From Artemisia argyi (lineage: Eukaryota; Streptophyta; Magnoliopsida; Asterales; Asteraceae): a stretch of 64,000 nucleotides of DNA. A program made the position numbers and the translations under genes. The notes under the pieces were generated by a model. It did no database searches. It was not told the origin of the DNA and saw only the letters and a program-made list of their open reading frames with translations. Location of the stretch: contig JARVZY010002399.1 in NCBI GenBank assembly GCA_030686995.1, positions 1 to 64,000 on the forward strand, read 5' to 3'. Shown here piece after piece: positions 1 to 12,511 of the stretch (positions are counted from its first letter, which is position 1; each line of letters starts with the position of its first letter).

Positions 1-3000
1 TAACCTCTATTGATATACAAACGTTGAGGGAGATAAAAATCAATACTAACATTTGGTTTTTTGAATTTCTTTTGATGGTGTCAGATCACTAATGTGTACA
101 ACCAGAAGTACGAGAGTGCAACATCATTTTGGCTAGACGTTCATCTAAGTATTCTTATTGGTTTGATAATCTCAGAATTTACATTGTTGAAACAGGTGGC
201 AAACTCCACACCATTTCTACTGGTACTTACAGCTAAATAATGTGAGATTTTATGTATTTTTAATTTTTATTTATATAGCCCGTGTATAATACCTCCTATA
301 TATGTACAGTCGTACACTTTCTAAAGCCAGTCGTCCTTTTATTCATATGAAGGCGGGACAAAGAAATACAAAGTTCTCATGGACAACTTCCATCGTGTTT
401 CTAACGCTGTTCTCAAGCTTAACAAAAGGTTAATTCTCATATAAACATTCACAATTGTTCTTATGTTTGTCAAAGACTGATGATTGGTTACGTGTTTTGT
501 CGGTAATTATTTTTGTTTAAATTGTTTGTAGTGGATGCTAACACTCCCTTGGAGCCCTTGACCAGATCAATGAACTCAAGGTCTGTGTGCTTAACGTATA
601 TATTAGATGTTAATGGACAGAAAATAAGAAGCAAGAATTGGAAACTTTAAAGACATGCTTGCACCAGAAAAAAATGGTATGTCCTTTTACCTATTTTAAT
701 ATTTGATCCGGGTGAAATTAAACACAACCCAAATGAAGCCACTCACAATTAAATGGGTTGAAGTTTCCATATCTACATGGTAGTGTCTGAACCAAAATCT
801 TGTCACTAACCTGTACTTAAGAATTGCTTTATTATATTGTTTTTTTTACCTGGGACTGTTTCAGTAACTTTCCTCATCGTCAATTTGATAATTTTTAGGT
901 AAAACATAAATGTGAGTTTTAATATAATCTTCACGAATCTCTCTGATTTAATGAATGTAATATATAAAAATTTTCAAAAAGGAGTAAAGAAAAAAACAGT
1001 TAAATACTATGTAGTTTTGTTGTTGATGTAAGGTTTTTAAAATCCTTTGATATAACTAAGGATCTAACCTTAACGGTGATAGATACCTGATAATTCCTAC
1101 ATGTATAAATCCACTGTAATATGGATATTATCAAGTCACTTATTTTGCATAGAGGGTTGGCTTAAGACTATAAGTTAATGGACATTGTAGAATGTTATGA
1201 GTTATATTAAATCATGACGTTAAACATTTTAGGGCATTGAAAACTTAATTAAGACAGTGTAAAATACATATTGGGCTACTGACCCGTTCGACCCGTATCT
1301 AGATAAAACAAAACTCGAATTGACCCGTTTAGTAATACATGATGCTATTTAAGAAATTGAATTAAACTTAACCTGTTTGAGCACGTCAGTATTTTGCATA
1401 TACTCATTTGCATTTATGCCGTGTTTTTGGCATCTCTACCTATATGTACTTTTAAAATGATTTGGTTTCCATTTCTTCATTAAGATTATTGCTCATATTA
1501 AACTCAAATGTCGTATAACAGTTAAGTTGATTTTTTATTTTGATTTCTAATAATGTCTGGTAACATGGAATGGTCAAACGCGGTCTTTCTTATCCTCAAA
1601 TTTTTATTTAATGGTATATAAATATGTTATTGATAGAGTGTATAGAAGTTCATAACAATGGTGGTTTTGAAGATAATGATGTCATGCATTACCCTTGAGC
1701 TCAAGCACTTTGAGTAACTTGAAGGCTCTTAGGTATTCATTTAATGACTTGTGCAAATTGAGTTTAGAAACTATATGGTGCATATGGTTATAACCTCTCA
1801 GTAAGCATATATTCTATATCGTAAGTATATATCCAGATCTTTTTCAATGGCTGTCTAACAATTTTGAGAAAACAATATCGGATTATCATACTCCTCATGT
1901 TACCTGTCTCGAAAGAACAGTGATTGTGCTGAAGGTTTGTTTGTTTTTTTTTTCTTTCACAAATACTCTTGGTTATCTGTGTTTAAAAGTTACTCTTTGA
2001 CATTGTTTTATTTTTTTGGTTAACAGCTCACGGGCACGTACAGCCTCCTACACGGAATGTCCATCGATGTATGTCCACACAGATGGCAGCAAATAATGGC
2101 GCTGCTCAGGAGAACGTACGGAATGTACAGACATGTACAGTCACAGCTACTGCAGGCGGCAATGTTGCCTTGACAAATATTGCTAATCAGCGTGAGCATT
2201 TTTTACCTTTCTCTAAATCTTTCATCTTTTAAGCATACATTTCGTTCTGTCGTTAAAATATCTTATTCTTGAAATAGCAGATTCTGACGCTGCTGATGAA
2301 TTACCTTCAGTTAGATCTCGCCACTTGCAGCTAATTATTGTATTATGTATCATATCATTCACGTGTGGTTTAAGATTTTTAATTTTTTTTTCGGGAATGA
2401 ACCAGCAGGCCGGATCTTGGAGTTTTCAATTATTCACTTGGCCATGTCTGAAATTGATGTATTAGGAACACGATACCAAATTGTGATTAATGAGGTTCAT
2501 ATCCTTATACTCTTTTGAAGTAATATGTTTTATCTATTTGAATGTTAGTTCACTGCATTCACACCAAAGGAACTTAAACATAAATATAGATAGGTACACA
2601 GGGAGATCAACAACTTCACTAACCATATACACACCATCCTTCTCAAGAGGTTATGGAATTTCATTATTAATATGTCTAATCAGCTACTATGAGTAATGGT
2701 TTCAATTTAACTGAGTATCTACATGCTATCGAAGTATTAGGAACAGGCTCACTAGAAAAGCAACAAACTCACAAGATTCTTAAGAAGCTAATGGGTGATA
2801 TTCTCATGAGATTTTAATGTTGGCAACCATAATACACTACATAGAGATGAAATTTTTGGCCCACATACTTATGAATGGTCCGTTAATTTTGGTTTTGTGT
2901 ATCTCAAATGGGTGAAATAACTATTTAGCCAAAAAGAGAATGAGTAGATTTCCGAGATGTCAAAAATGGATGCATAATGATGTTTCCGATTTAAAAGAAT

Positions 3001-4421
3001 CATTCACATCTTCATGGTTCAAGTGATTTATCGGATCCCTGTTTGAACCTGTATATTACCGTTCATACTTGGGGAAGCTAATTGTTTGAATATAAATGCT
3101 ATACAAACTCATACAAAACCCGTACCGATAGTGTGTTTTATTATTTACAGGCAAATCATTCACGCGCCAAGAAGCTTCAAGTGACTTGGTCATTTCCTTT
3201 ATTTAATCACTCTAAACTCAGCCATGATTATCACCACAAAAGGTAATACTATTAAAGGGAATCATGAGGAGGAGAAGATCACTATTGATAATCTTGCAAA
3301 GAAGATTCAAAACATATCAAGGACTATTGTAGATATGACTATATGAGTAGTCATAATAATGGAATAAGGAAGAATTTTAAATCAAAATTCTTGTGGATGG
3401 TAAGTTGAAAGTGAGTGAACTTGGAGTTTTTTTTTATTTGATGTCACTGATTTGTTTTTACAATTTATTTTTATGCAATTTACAAATGTGTTATTCAAGT
3501 CAAATAATTTGTTTGATCAACAATATTTGCATGTTTACCTACTATTAAATTGAAGTGCAAGTTTATATTTATTTATAAGTGTAAAAATGTGAAAGTCATA
3601 ATATATATAAGTAGGTGAAGTTCCATTGTATATATGTTCAATAATTATTAGTGCATTCACCGTGTATTTACTATTTTCACTATGACACTGGTGATGACAT
3701 CAAGTTCAGTTTCCTAATGGTCTTGACAACGACAATGAGAGCATTAACTGTAACCAATTTTGTCAAATAATGGGACTAGAGTTAACTAACACTGTCACAG
3801 CAGTGAAATATAGGGTAACATTTACTTTTTAAAAGCTACTGTAGCAACCGGTGTGGTTTATGTTCTGGTTGAGGATCTTATTTTGGATCATAAGTAATTG
3901 GAAAGACCCGAGGATATTACATAAAGGTCTGTTTTCGAGATTCCTCGAAATCATTAGGGTCTCATTTGGCGAGGGAGACTACCGCGACATTGGCTCTAAA
4001 ATCATTATGTAAAACAATAAATAAAAAAATTTATACATGCATAAAATTTTTTAAATTTTATCTAGTAAGTAAAAGCATTTTGAACACCTTAATTTGTTTG
4101 TATTTCAATTTATAATAATACCTAATTAAGAATTTAAAGCTTGTCATATTTAAAAGTAAAAAAATCATGTCTTCTACATAAAAGTATTAACCCCATTAAC
4201 AATTAAAATGAACGTCAAAAACACCTTCTCTGAAAATTATTTCCCGTTAACTAATAAGTAATATATAAGCATACCAAATTATTTATTTAATGCATGAAGA
4301 AAGAAAATAAATAAAAGATTGGTGTTCCGTTAAATAATACCATCAAAATAATAATTAAGTTCCCCATCCTTAAAATGAATTTCAGTTAACTAACACCATC
4401 AAAAGAATAATTATAAGTCAT
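1..4421. other. AT-rich DNA without a readable gene
   Basis: I find no ORF that looks coding and no tRNA or rRNA. The stretch is AT-rich with scattered exon-like fragments: about 82-150 opens after a cag acceptor and reads ITNVYNQKYESATSFW, weakly like an OB-fold replication protein, and 2027-2191 is listed separately. Around 1278-1330 the words gacccgttcgacccg and gacccgttt occur, a type of repeat common in plant MITE-like DNA. The best guess is old, decayed transposon DNA, perhaps Helitron-derived because of the hairpin at its right end, but this is inference. Confidence 0.4.
2027..2191 (+). pseudogene. Exon-like open segment, unidentified
   Basis: A 55-codon open stretch lies between a pyrimidine-rich tract ending in acag (2023-2026) and a possible GT donor at 2192. 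It is rich in Asn, Ala and Thr and ends ALTNIANQ. Its base composition is clearly more GC-rich than the flanks. The ending loosely recalls the N-terminal part of plant Helitron-associated helicase proteins (inference from memory, weak). It has no ATG in a good context and no continuation that I can follow, so a chance open frame is possible. Confidence 0.2.
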
Positions 4422-4450
4422 GCCCGCCCATCGGGCGGGCTTTGAAAATA
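4422..4450 (+). repeat. GC-rich hairpin, Helitron 3'-end-like
   Basis: A perfect 8-bp inverted repeat, GCCCGCCC (4422-4429) and GGGCGGGC (4433-4440) with loop ATC, is followed by tttgaaaatag and then a T that begins an AT-rich microsatellite. Plant Helitrons end in a short GC-rich hairpin followed about 10 bases later by CTRR and insert between A and T. Here the expected CTAG reads ATAG, so the end would be mutated. No matching 5' TC end was identified. Confidence 0.35.
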
Positions 4451-4680
<230 letters not shown>

Positions 4681-4756
4681 ATTTACAGTGTGGTTTAAAA
4701 CAAAGTTTTAATATAAGTGAAAATGGAAATAAAAAAAAAATAAAATAGGTTAAAAC

Positions 4757-4803
4757 GGGTTGCCTCCCGCTAAGCGCTAACTTCAGAGTCTATAGCTCGA
4801 CTC
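4757..4803 (-). promoter_or_regulatory. Conserved post-ORF hairpin/AGCGCT/GGGAGGCAACCC module
   Basis: On the minus strand: GAGTC, 8-nt loop, GACTC (4803-4786), 7 nt, AGCGCT (4778-4773), 4 nt, GGGAGGCAACCC (4768-4757). It lies just after the integrase stop. The same order, loop length and 4-nt spacing occur in the unrelated-length ORF context of the tandem element (24361-24413, 29614-29666). Function unknown; an RNA element for packaging, dimerisation or translation is conceivable. Confidence 0.6.
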
Positions 4804-4819
4804 ATGTGATTAGTTTGTT

Positions 4820-6105
4820 TTAGTCAATTGGAAAGAATGGTGTTGATTCTTCCCTTCTATCGTTGAAACTTTCTTCCTCATTATATAGTTTAAGCCTGTG
4901 ACCATTGACTATAAAACTTTTATTATCACGTCCATATAATTCAACATATCCATTTGGATATTGGTGTTTCACAGTATAAGGTCCAACCCAGCGGCTTGTA
5001 AGTTTTGGTTGTTTGATTTTGAATTTTGATTGAAATAGTAGGACTTTATCTCCTTTCTTGAATTCTTTTCTCATTTTTAATTTCCGGTCATGCCAGACTT
5101 TAGTTTTTTCTTTATAAAGACGAGAGTTTTCATAAGCATAAAAGCGTAGTTCGTCTAATTCATGAAGTTGAAACATCTGTTTTTCACCGGCTGCTATAAG
5201 ATCTAGGTTACAATTTTTAAGTGCTCAGTATGTACAGTGTTCTAAGTCAAATGGCAGGTGGCATGCTTTACCATATATGAGTTTGTATGGTGTTGTTCCA
5301 GTTGGAGTTGTATAAGCAGTTCTGAATGCCTATAGAGCATCATCTAATTTCCTTGACCAAACAGCTGGATTTTCTTTAACTGTTTTTTCAAGTATTATTT
5401 TAAGAGCTTTGTTAGTATTTTCAACTTGACCACTAGTTTGAGGGTGATATGATGTAGAGAACCGATGGTTAAGTCCATATCTTTTCATAGCTTTTTCCAT
5501 TAATTTATTGCAAAAATGAGTTCCTCTGTCGCTAATTAGAGCTTTAGGTATTCCAAATCGACAGAATAGTTTCTTAAGAAATGTTATAGCAACTTTGGCA
5601 TCATTAGTTTGAAGAGCTTGGGCTTCTGCTCATTTTGAGACATAGTCAACAGCGACTAGGATATATTCAAATTTTGATGATTTAGGAAATGGTCCCATAA
5701 AGTCTATACCCCAGATGTCAAAAATTTCGCAGACTTTAATGTAATTCATAGGCATTTCATCTCTTTTAGAAATGTTTCCAGTTTTCTGACATGATTTGCA
5801 AAGGCGAACTAGAGTATGTGCTTCTTTTAGAATTGTTGGCCAATAGAATCCAGATTCGAATACTTTTTTAGCGGTAGCGTTAGCACCATAATGTCCATCG
5901 GTGGGTCCATGGTGACATTTATCAAGAATAGCACGAGTTTTAGGTCCAGAGATACATCTACGGATTATTCCGTTAGGACAGATTTTGAATAAGTATGGTT
6001 CATCCCAAAAATATTTTTTATATCTGAGAAGAATTTTCTTTTCTCTTGGTGAGTCATTCCTTTTCTTAGTATGTCCCCCGCTGGATAGTTTGAAATGTCT
6101 GTGAA
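4820..6105 (-). pseudogene. Integrase (Ty3/gypsy), broken
   Basis: Integrase joins element cDNA to host DNA. In order one sees the zinc-binding region ([11 protein letters not shown], then CKSCQK), the core with GIDFMGPF (first Asp), the ISDRGTHF segment (second Asp) and SGQVENTNKALK (catalytic Glu), then a C-terminal basic domain with KGDKVLLF and GPYTVKHQYPNGYVELYG. Breaks: a frameshift near 6040-6060, and two in-frame stops where Trp is expected, TGA near 5630 and TAG near 5328. The last 118 codons (5176-4820) are open and end at TTPFFPID-like residues. There is no chromodomain, which separates it from the chromovirus at 10318. Both stops fit C-to-T decay of TGG. Confidence 0.9.
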
Positions 6106-6787
6106 TCAAGGCGTGTCTGGAGAACTAATTGAATTAAGGGTTTCGTCCGGAAAATTATCATTTATTTCAATTTCTATTTCTTCATCCTCATTTTCTAAAC
6201 GAGACAAATGATCGGCGGCTATGTTTTCAACACCTTTCGTGTCTTTGATTTCTATATCAAATTCTTGCAAAAGCATAATCCAACGAATAAGACGTGGTTT
6301 AGCATCTTGCTTTTTAAACAGATATCTGAGAGCGAAATGATCTGTATAGACCACAATTTTGGATAGAACTAGATATGCTTGAAATTTATCGAATGCAAAC
6401 ACAACGGCCATGAGTTCTTTTTCAGTAACGGTGTAGTTTTGTTGAGCAGCATTGAGTGTCTTGCTAGCAAAGTAGATAGGATGGAAATGTCTACCATCTT
6501 TCTGTCCTAAGACAGCTCCGACAGCAAAATTGCTTGCATCACACATTAATTCAAATGGTAAGTTCGAATTTGGACTTATTATAATCGGTGTACATGTGAG
6601 TTTCTCTTTGAGAGTTTCGAAAACTTTTTGACATTCGTCATCGAATTCAAAGGTAATATCCTTTTCTATAAGTTTAGTTGAAGGTCGAGCGATTTTTGAG
6701 AAATCTTTAATAAATCATGATAGAATCCAGCATGTCCTAAAAAGCTTCTAATGCCTTTCACATTAGTAGGTGGTGGAAGTTTCGAGA
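6106..6787 (-). pseudogene. RNase H and RT connection domain, broken
   Basis: RNase H removes the RNA strand during reverse transcription. The 146-codon open part (6546-6106) holds MCDASNFAVGAVLGQ with the first Asp, TEKELMAVVFAF with the Glu, VYTDHFALRYL with a further Asp, and the closing ADHLSRL motif. The connection (thumb) region upstream, 6787-6547, is readable in pieces (LPPPTNVKGIRSFLGH type) but crosses a frameshift near 6790 and an in-frame stop near 6700. The terminal TGA of the open part falls where Trp is expected before the integrase linker, so the pol frame once ran through. Confidence 0.9.
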
Positions 6788-7503
6788 TTACATCAACTTT
6801 TGAAGTCCTGCTCCTGACACTTTATGTCCGAGCACAATACCTTCTTTGACCATGAAGTGACATTTTTCCCAATTAAGCACAAGATTTGTGTCTTCACAAA
6901 TTTGAAGCATTTTATCTAGATTACTTAGGCATTTATCGAAAGAATTTCCAAAGACTGAAAAATCATCCATGAAAACTTCCATGAATTCTTCAATCTTATT
7001 ATGAAATATTGCTATCATACACCTTTAAAAAGTAGCAGGTGCATTACATAAGCCAAAGGGCATACTTCGATACGCAAAGGTTCCGAAAGGACAAGTAAAT
7101 GTTGTTTTCTCTTGATCCATTTGATCGATTGGTATTTGGAAATATTCGGAGAATCCATCTAGAAAACAGAAATATTCATTTCCAGCTAGTCTTTCTAACA
7201 TTTGGTCCATGAATGGGAGAGGAAATGATCTTTTTCTGTGGCTTCATTTAGTTTTCTGTAGTTAATACATACGCGCCAACTAGTGACAGTTCTAGTCGTG
7301 ACAAGTTCGTCATTTTCATTAGTCACTACTGTTATACCACCTTTCTTGGGTACACAATGAATAGGACTTACCCATGGGCTATCTGCTATAGGGTAGATGA
7401 TTCCTGAGTCAAGGAGTTTGACAACTTCCTTCTTGACAACTTCTTTCATATTCGGATTGAGTCTTCTTTGCTTTTGAACCACTGGTTTCTTATCATCTAT
7501 TAA
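6788..7503 (-). pseudogene. Reverse transcriptase (Ty3/gypsy), broken
   Basis: The RT copies element RNA into DNA. Visible landmarks are VVQKQRRLNPNMKEVVKKEV, SPWVSPIHCVPKKGG, WRVCINYRKLNEAT, FCFLDGFSEYFQIPID, TTFTCPFGTFAYRSMPFGL and the catalytic FMDD box (6962-6973, a common form of YMDD). Breaks: a frameshift near 7205 in the DHFPLPF segment, an in-frame TAA (CAA expected) near 7025, and a frameshift near 6795. The RT type without chromodomain pol supports the Athila branch. Confidence 0.92.
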
Positions 7504-8493
7504 CTAAATTTTGTGTTTACAGAAAGATGAACAAATCCCAGGTATGTCACTAGTTTTCCAAGCAAATGATCTTTTGTGGTTTTTTAGAACTGAAATTAAT
7601 TTTCCTTTTTTTCTTTCAGAGAGTTTAGATGAAATTATGACTGGAAGTAACGATTCTCCTTCCAAGAAAGCATATTCCAGATGGTCTGGTAATGGTTTGA
7701 GAATGAGATCAGTAGGTGGTTCTTCGATAGAGTTTTTAATTCTAAGTTCATTGTTAGGGTTTATTTTCTCAAATGATAATTCTTCATTATTTTCCTCGTC
7801 ATCGGATCTTTCATTTTTATCTTCGAGGGTCATAGCCATGAATTGATCATATTCAGCCATAACTTTGTGTTCAATAAGTGTTCCATCGACTGAGTACAGT
7901 AATTGATTAAATTCATCTAGCAGTTCATCGAAATCATCTTCGAGAATTTCATCGATAACATCAATTCTAAAGCATGTTTCATCGTTAGAGTAAGAGTGTT
8001 TCATAGCCTTGTCTATGGAGAAAATCATTCTTTTTTTTCCAACTCCAAGATTGAGTTGTTTCTGTTTAACTCGAATCATAACATCGGCTGTATGGAGAAA
8101 AGGTCTTCCTAAGATTAGGGGTACTTTGCTATCTTCTTCCATTTCTAGGATAACGAAATCAACTGGAAAGGTGAATTTGCCAACTTCAACTAACATGTTC
8201 TCAGCTATTCCAACAGGATATTGGAAAGATCGGTCAGCTAATCGAACACTTATCTTAGTTGGTTTAAGCATTTTAATTGATAATTTAGCAAATAGAGAAT
8301 ACGGCATCAGATTAATGCTAGCACCAAGATCGGCTAGAGCATTGCACGAGAATGTTTTACTGAAAGTACAAGGAATCAGGAAACTTCCTGGGTCTCCAAG
8401 TTTTGGTGGAATTTTGTTTTGAACGATAGCTGAACATTCTTCATTAAGGAAAGTTGCTGAAACTTGTTCGAGTTTGCTTTTGTTACTAACAAG
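7504..8493 (-). pseudogene. Aspartic protease region
   Basis: Retropepsin that would cut the Gag-Pol precursor. The catalytic motif DLGAS is encoded at 8331-8317, inside a stretch that is open from the gag stop to 7504. It continues through LADRSFQYPVGI, VDFVILEMEED and ILGRPFLHTADVMI, the classic flap and C-terminal ILGRPFL block. An acidic linker (DDEENNEELSF and similar) leads to the RT. The frame is the same as gag except for a single TAA at 8494-8496 (GAA is usual in this block). A TAA again separates it from RT at 7504-7506. Confidence 0.9.
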
Positions 8494-10257
8494 TTATTTG
8501 AGAAATTTCCCATAGTTGGGCATTCCGGCTAAAACATCAACAAGAGAGACATTAATTCGGACAACTCGAATTATATCAAGAAATTTTCCATAATGAGCTT
8601 CCATTTTTTCTTTTCTTAAGCATTGAGGATATGGAATTCTAGGTTTGTAGGGTTTAGGTGTTGGTGTTTCAGGAGTTGTGGTTTCTTTACGAGGGACAGT
8701 TTCATCATCATCATCATCTTCTTCTTCTTCATCAGTGAAAACTTCAACAGGTTGTTGAGTTTGACTAGGATCAATGGGTGGTTCATAAGAAGTACCATTT
8801 CTTGTGGTAATAGCATTCACATGCTCATGACGAGCTTGCGGTGGTTGATACAGTTTTTTTTTAGGATTAGGTTGAGTGTTACTTGGAAGGGATCCAGAAG
8901 CTCGACCTAATTGCTTTTCAGCGAATCTGTCGAATTTGGCTTCAAAATTTTCTTTTAAGTCCATGTATTGATCTTTTACGAAAAGGTTTGTTGATTTTTG
9001 TGCTTTAATAAAATCATTCAGCTGAGTTTGAACATCAGGTTTGTCATCGGTGTTTGCTTGTTTGTAAGGTTCTCGATTATATTCATTCTTCGCACTAGGT
9101 CTCCATCGTTCTCGTTCTCGATCACGATCACGATAGTTCTCATAGAAACGGGTGCGTCTAAAAGTGTTCATAAATTTAGCTTCTTCTTCACGTGACATAG
9201 GTGTGTCATCATCACTGCAATTTGTGGTAGCATGGTTTCCGCCACAGTGATTACAACTTTCACGTTGTTCTTTCATTTCTTTGTACTGAGCATCCATTTT
9301 AATTGCCATGGCATCCATTCTTGCCATAATTTTATTATTATAAGAATTGCTATTGCCATCATCAGCGAAAGCAACAGTTTTACGAAGAGAAGTTTTTGGT
9401 TTTTGTTCTTTTGCCCAATCTAGCTTAAGTAAAACTTTGTCTTCAAGGAGTTGATACGCTTGATTTTGTGTTTTATAGAGGAATATACCACCGGTCGCAG
9501 CATTTAAAGCTTCTTGAGTTATTACATCAAGACCATGGTAAAAGATTTTGATTATATTGCTTTTTGTCAGACCATGTCCATGACAGTTTCTTAGCAATTC
9601 TTTCATTCGAAGCCAGGCTTCGGTTAGATTTTCATTTTCACGTTGTGAGAATCCTCGGATTTCTCCGAGAAGTTTATCAAATAGAGCTAGAGGAAAATAT
9701 CTACTAACGAAAGCAGTACGAAGTTCGTCCCATGATTCTATGGTTCCTTCATCGAGTTCATCAAGCCAAGTTTTAGCTTCTCCTGTTAGAGATAGAGGAA
9801 ACATCATGAATCTTACTGCTTCAGTTTCGGTAGCTCCGTATTTGAACATATCGCATACGCTTTGGAATTCATGAATGTGTTTGTGAGGATCAGTTTTAAT
9901 TCGACCATCAAATTGGTTTCCCTTGACAAGAGTCAGGTTATTCCCTTTGATTGCAAATTTGTTTGCGGTTTTAGGAATAGTAATAGTTGGTCCAGATGTA
10001 GGTGTAATGGTATGATCGTTGGCCCACATTGGTTCATTATCAGCGTCATCCATTAGATCGTAAAGTTGGATTAATTTGACATAAAATCTGAAGTTTGATA
10101 TATCGTCAACAGGTGTGTAGTGAACACGAGGTTGTTCGGGTCTTTCATATTTTTTAGAAATAGGAACTCTTTTGTTATTACGTTTTATTTTGTTTAAAGT
10201 TCTTTCAGGTTCTGATAGAGGTGAAATGGGTTCAGTTTTAGCTGAGCGAGTGTGCAT
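8494..10257 (-). CDS. Gag polyprotein, Athila-like Ty3/gypsy
   Basis: An unbroken 587-codon ORF starting MHTRSAK. A capsid-type retrotransposon Gag domain spans about residues 120-195 (VRFMMFPLSLTGEAKTWL, then WDELRTAFVSRYFP). A zinc knuckle, CNHCGGNHATTNC, is near residue 332; its C-x2-C-x3-H-x4-C spacing is one residue shorter than the usual CCHC form. A basic arginine-rich stretch follows (RDRDRERERW), then an acidic run of Glu/Asp near residue 505. The end (MPNYGKFLK) is the block that normally reads on into protease, so the stop is probably a single-base nonsense change. Gag would form the particle and bind element RNA. This is the only intact gene of the element. Confidence 0.9.
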   Translation of the reverse strand: MHTRSAKTEPISPLSEPERTLNKIKRNNKRVPISKKYERPEQPRVHYTPVDDISNFRFYVKLIQLYDLMDDADNEPMWANDHTITPTSGPTITIPKTANKFAIKGNNLTLVKGNQFDGRIKTDPHKHIHEFQSVCDMFKYGATETEAVRFMMFPLSLTGEAKTWLDELDEGTIESWDELRTAFVSRYFPLALFDKLLGEIRGFSQRENENLTEAWLRMKELLRNCHGHGLTKSNIIKIFYHGLDVITQEALNAATGGIFLYKTQNQAYQLLEDKVLLKLDWAKEQKPKTSLRKTVAFADDGNSNSYNNKIMARMDAMAIKMDAQYKEMKEQRESCNHCGGNHATTNCSDDDTPMSREEEAKFMNTFRRTRFYENYRDRDRERERWRPSAKNEYNREPYKQANTDDKPDVQTQLNDFIKAQKSTNLFVKDQYMDLKENFEAKFDRFAEKQLGRASGSLPSNTQPNPKKKLYQPPQARHEHVNAITTRNGTSYEPPIDPSQTQQPVEVFTDEEEEDDDDDETVPRKETTTPETPTPKPYKPRIPYPQCLRKEKMEAHYGKFLDIIRVVRINVSLVDVLAGMPNYGKFLK

Positions 10258-10317
10258 TCAAGGATAGAGAGCAAAATTTAATTCAATTTGATAAATTTCG
10301 TTTTCTGAGTAAGTGAG
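10258..10317 (-). other. Leader of Athila-like element, gag-proximal piece
   Basis: Sixty bases between the gag ATG and the inserted chromovirus. The last five, gtgag (10313-10317), recur at 19792-19796 and are the chromovirus TSD, so the leader continues at 19797. Confidence 0.85.
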
Positions 10318-12222
10318 TGTCACACCCCGCCACGGCGGAAACACGCGCATGTAACTTCATGGATATCATCACAACACTTGGTGTCAACATAGAGAACAAC
10401 TACATGCACATAAATAGAGCAATGTACAAACACAAAGTGTTGTAACAATACCCCAAAATAAAATAACCAAAACAAAACATAAATCTAAGCATAGATGATA
10501 AACCACTTCCAATGCAACTAAGGTCTCGTCCATCCACATCCTTCTATCTTATCCTTAGAAAGCTCACCTGAAAATGATGCTTAAAATGTCAACATTACGT
10601 TGGTGAGATTCATAGGTTTAAGACTCAAACACACTAGGCAACCAAAATCATTGTGAATACAAAATATAGCTGGACAAATAATTATATCATGTAAGCTACA
10701 TATATTACCAGGCAACATCATACATAAGGCAACCATCGGGCCGGAACGTGACCCCCGCTCCAAAACACATCATCAATTGGGTCGCATGCACGAGCAACAG
10801 GATAAGCATCCTCCCAATTGGAAATCACATAGCATCAATTAGGTCGCTAACCTAATCGGAATCATATATCACACAGCATCAATTTGGTCGCTAACCTAAT
10901 CGGAATCACACTTTCATGTACCACATAACATTATTACGATAACATTATAAGTCCAAGCTTTTAAACCACACATAATCACAGTAACTCAAATCATTTAAGA
11001 TAAGCATCATTCCCATCCTAAGTTTAAAACAAAGTAAAAATATGGGACTATGAACTCACCTTAAACTCCGCAGCTTCCACAAAAACAACTCACATTCTAT
11101 AGCACACAAAAATAATTCACATTACACAAGGTCAAACTAAAAGCTACAACCCATGTAATACACATATGATGGATGTCTAAGACTCATATGACCCTCCATA
11201 GATCTCCTAGACACCACACTAACCACTACCATAACTTAATACATCTAAATCCCTTGCACTCTTAAAATCAGAAAATGCAGAATTTTTGGGTACATTCACC
11301 CACATAAAATCACGACAAATAAAGCTCAACAACTCACACCAAAAATTTACCATGATCTCTCATAAGCATATAAGCTAATCCCAGAAGGACTTGGACCAAT
11401 AACACACACAAATACTCACAAGAAATTCAAACTTGTCAACTACTCAAATTCGGATCTGAACGCACACCAAAAGTTTTGATTTTAAATAAATACTTCGACA
11501 AGTTTTTATCGCGAATATTCTTCCTGGTAGTCTAATATAACCTAATACTTAACTATTCCAGAAGGCCTAGTCAAAATACCACTTTTACAACTACATAACA
11601 CTATCAAACTTTTACCCAAATTCTTTCCCGGTTTGACAGCTTTGACACATTAACAAAGAAAAATCAAAAGACCAACTTCCCGACCTTGAAATCAATCATG
11701 GCTGGACTTTTTCGAAAGATCTTTCATTAAACTTCAGTTTAGACTAAAAATTCGTGATCTAACTTATTACCATCTGTTAATTACACTTACATTTTTACAG
11801 CACTACTTTTCTGTCCAAACCCTAACTCAATAACTAGCATGTTTTACACTCAATTCTCTTAACCAAACATCATACTATTACTAATTATTGATCCCAACAT
11901 GTTTAATAACATTAATTTTCAGAAGTTAACCCAAACCCTAATCCATCATATAATAATTACATGAATTATATTAATAAATCAAATAATTGAACATGTATTT
12001 TAAGAAATTTACCTTGATTCTTGATTATTGCTTCACAATTATAAACCCTATTTTTTTTTCTCCCTTCTTTAGCTTCTTGGATCGACTCAAATACAGGAAA
12101 AAAACGTTTTAGGGGTGTTTGGGTTGGTATATATATTAATTATGGATAATCTTTATCATTAGGTGTTGTAATTAGGCTCAAATTGGGTTTCCTTTTCCCC
12201 CTTATCACTTCTAACCGATTTT

Positions 12223-12313
<91 letters not shown>

Positions 12314-12336
12314 TATAATTATATATACATATATAC

Positions 12337-12426
<90 letters not shown>

Positions 12427-12437
12427 ATATAATTATA

Positions 12438-12511
<74 letters not shown>

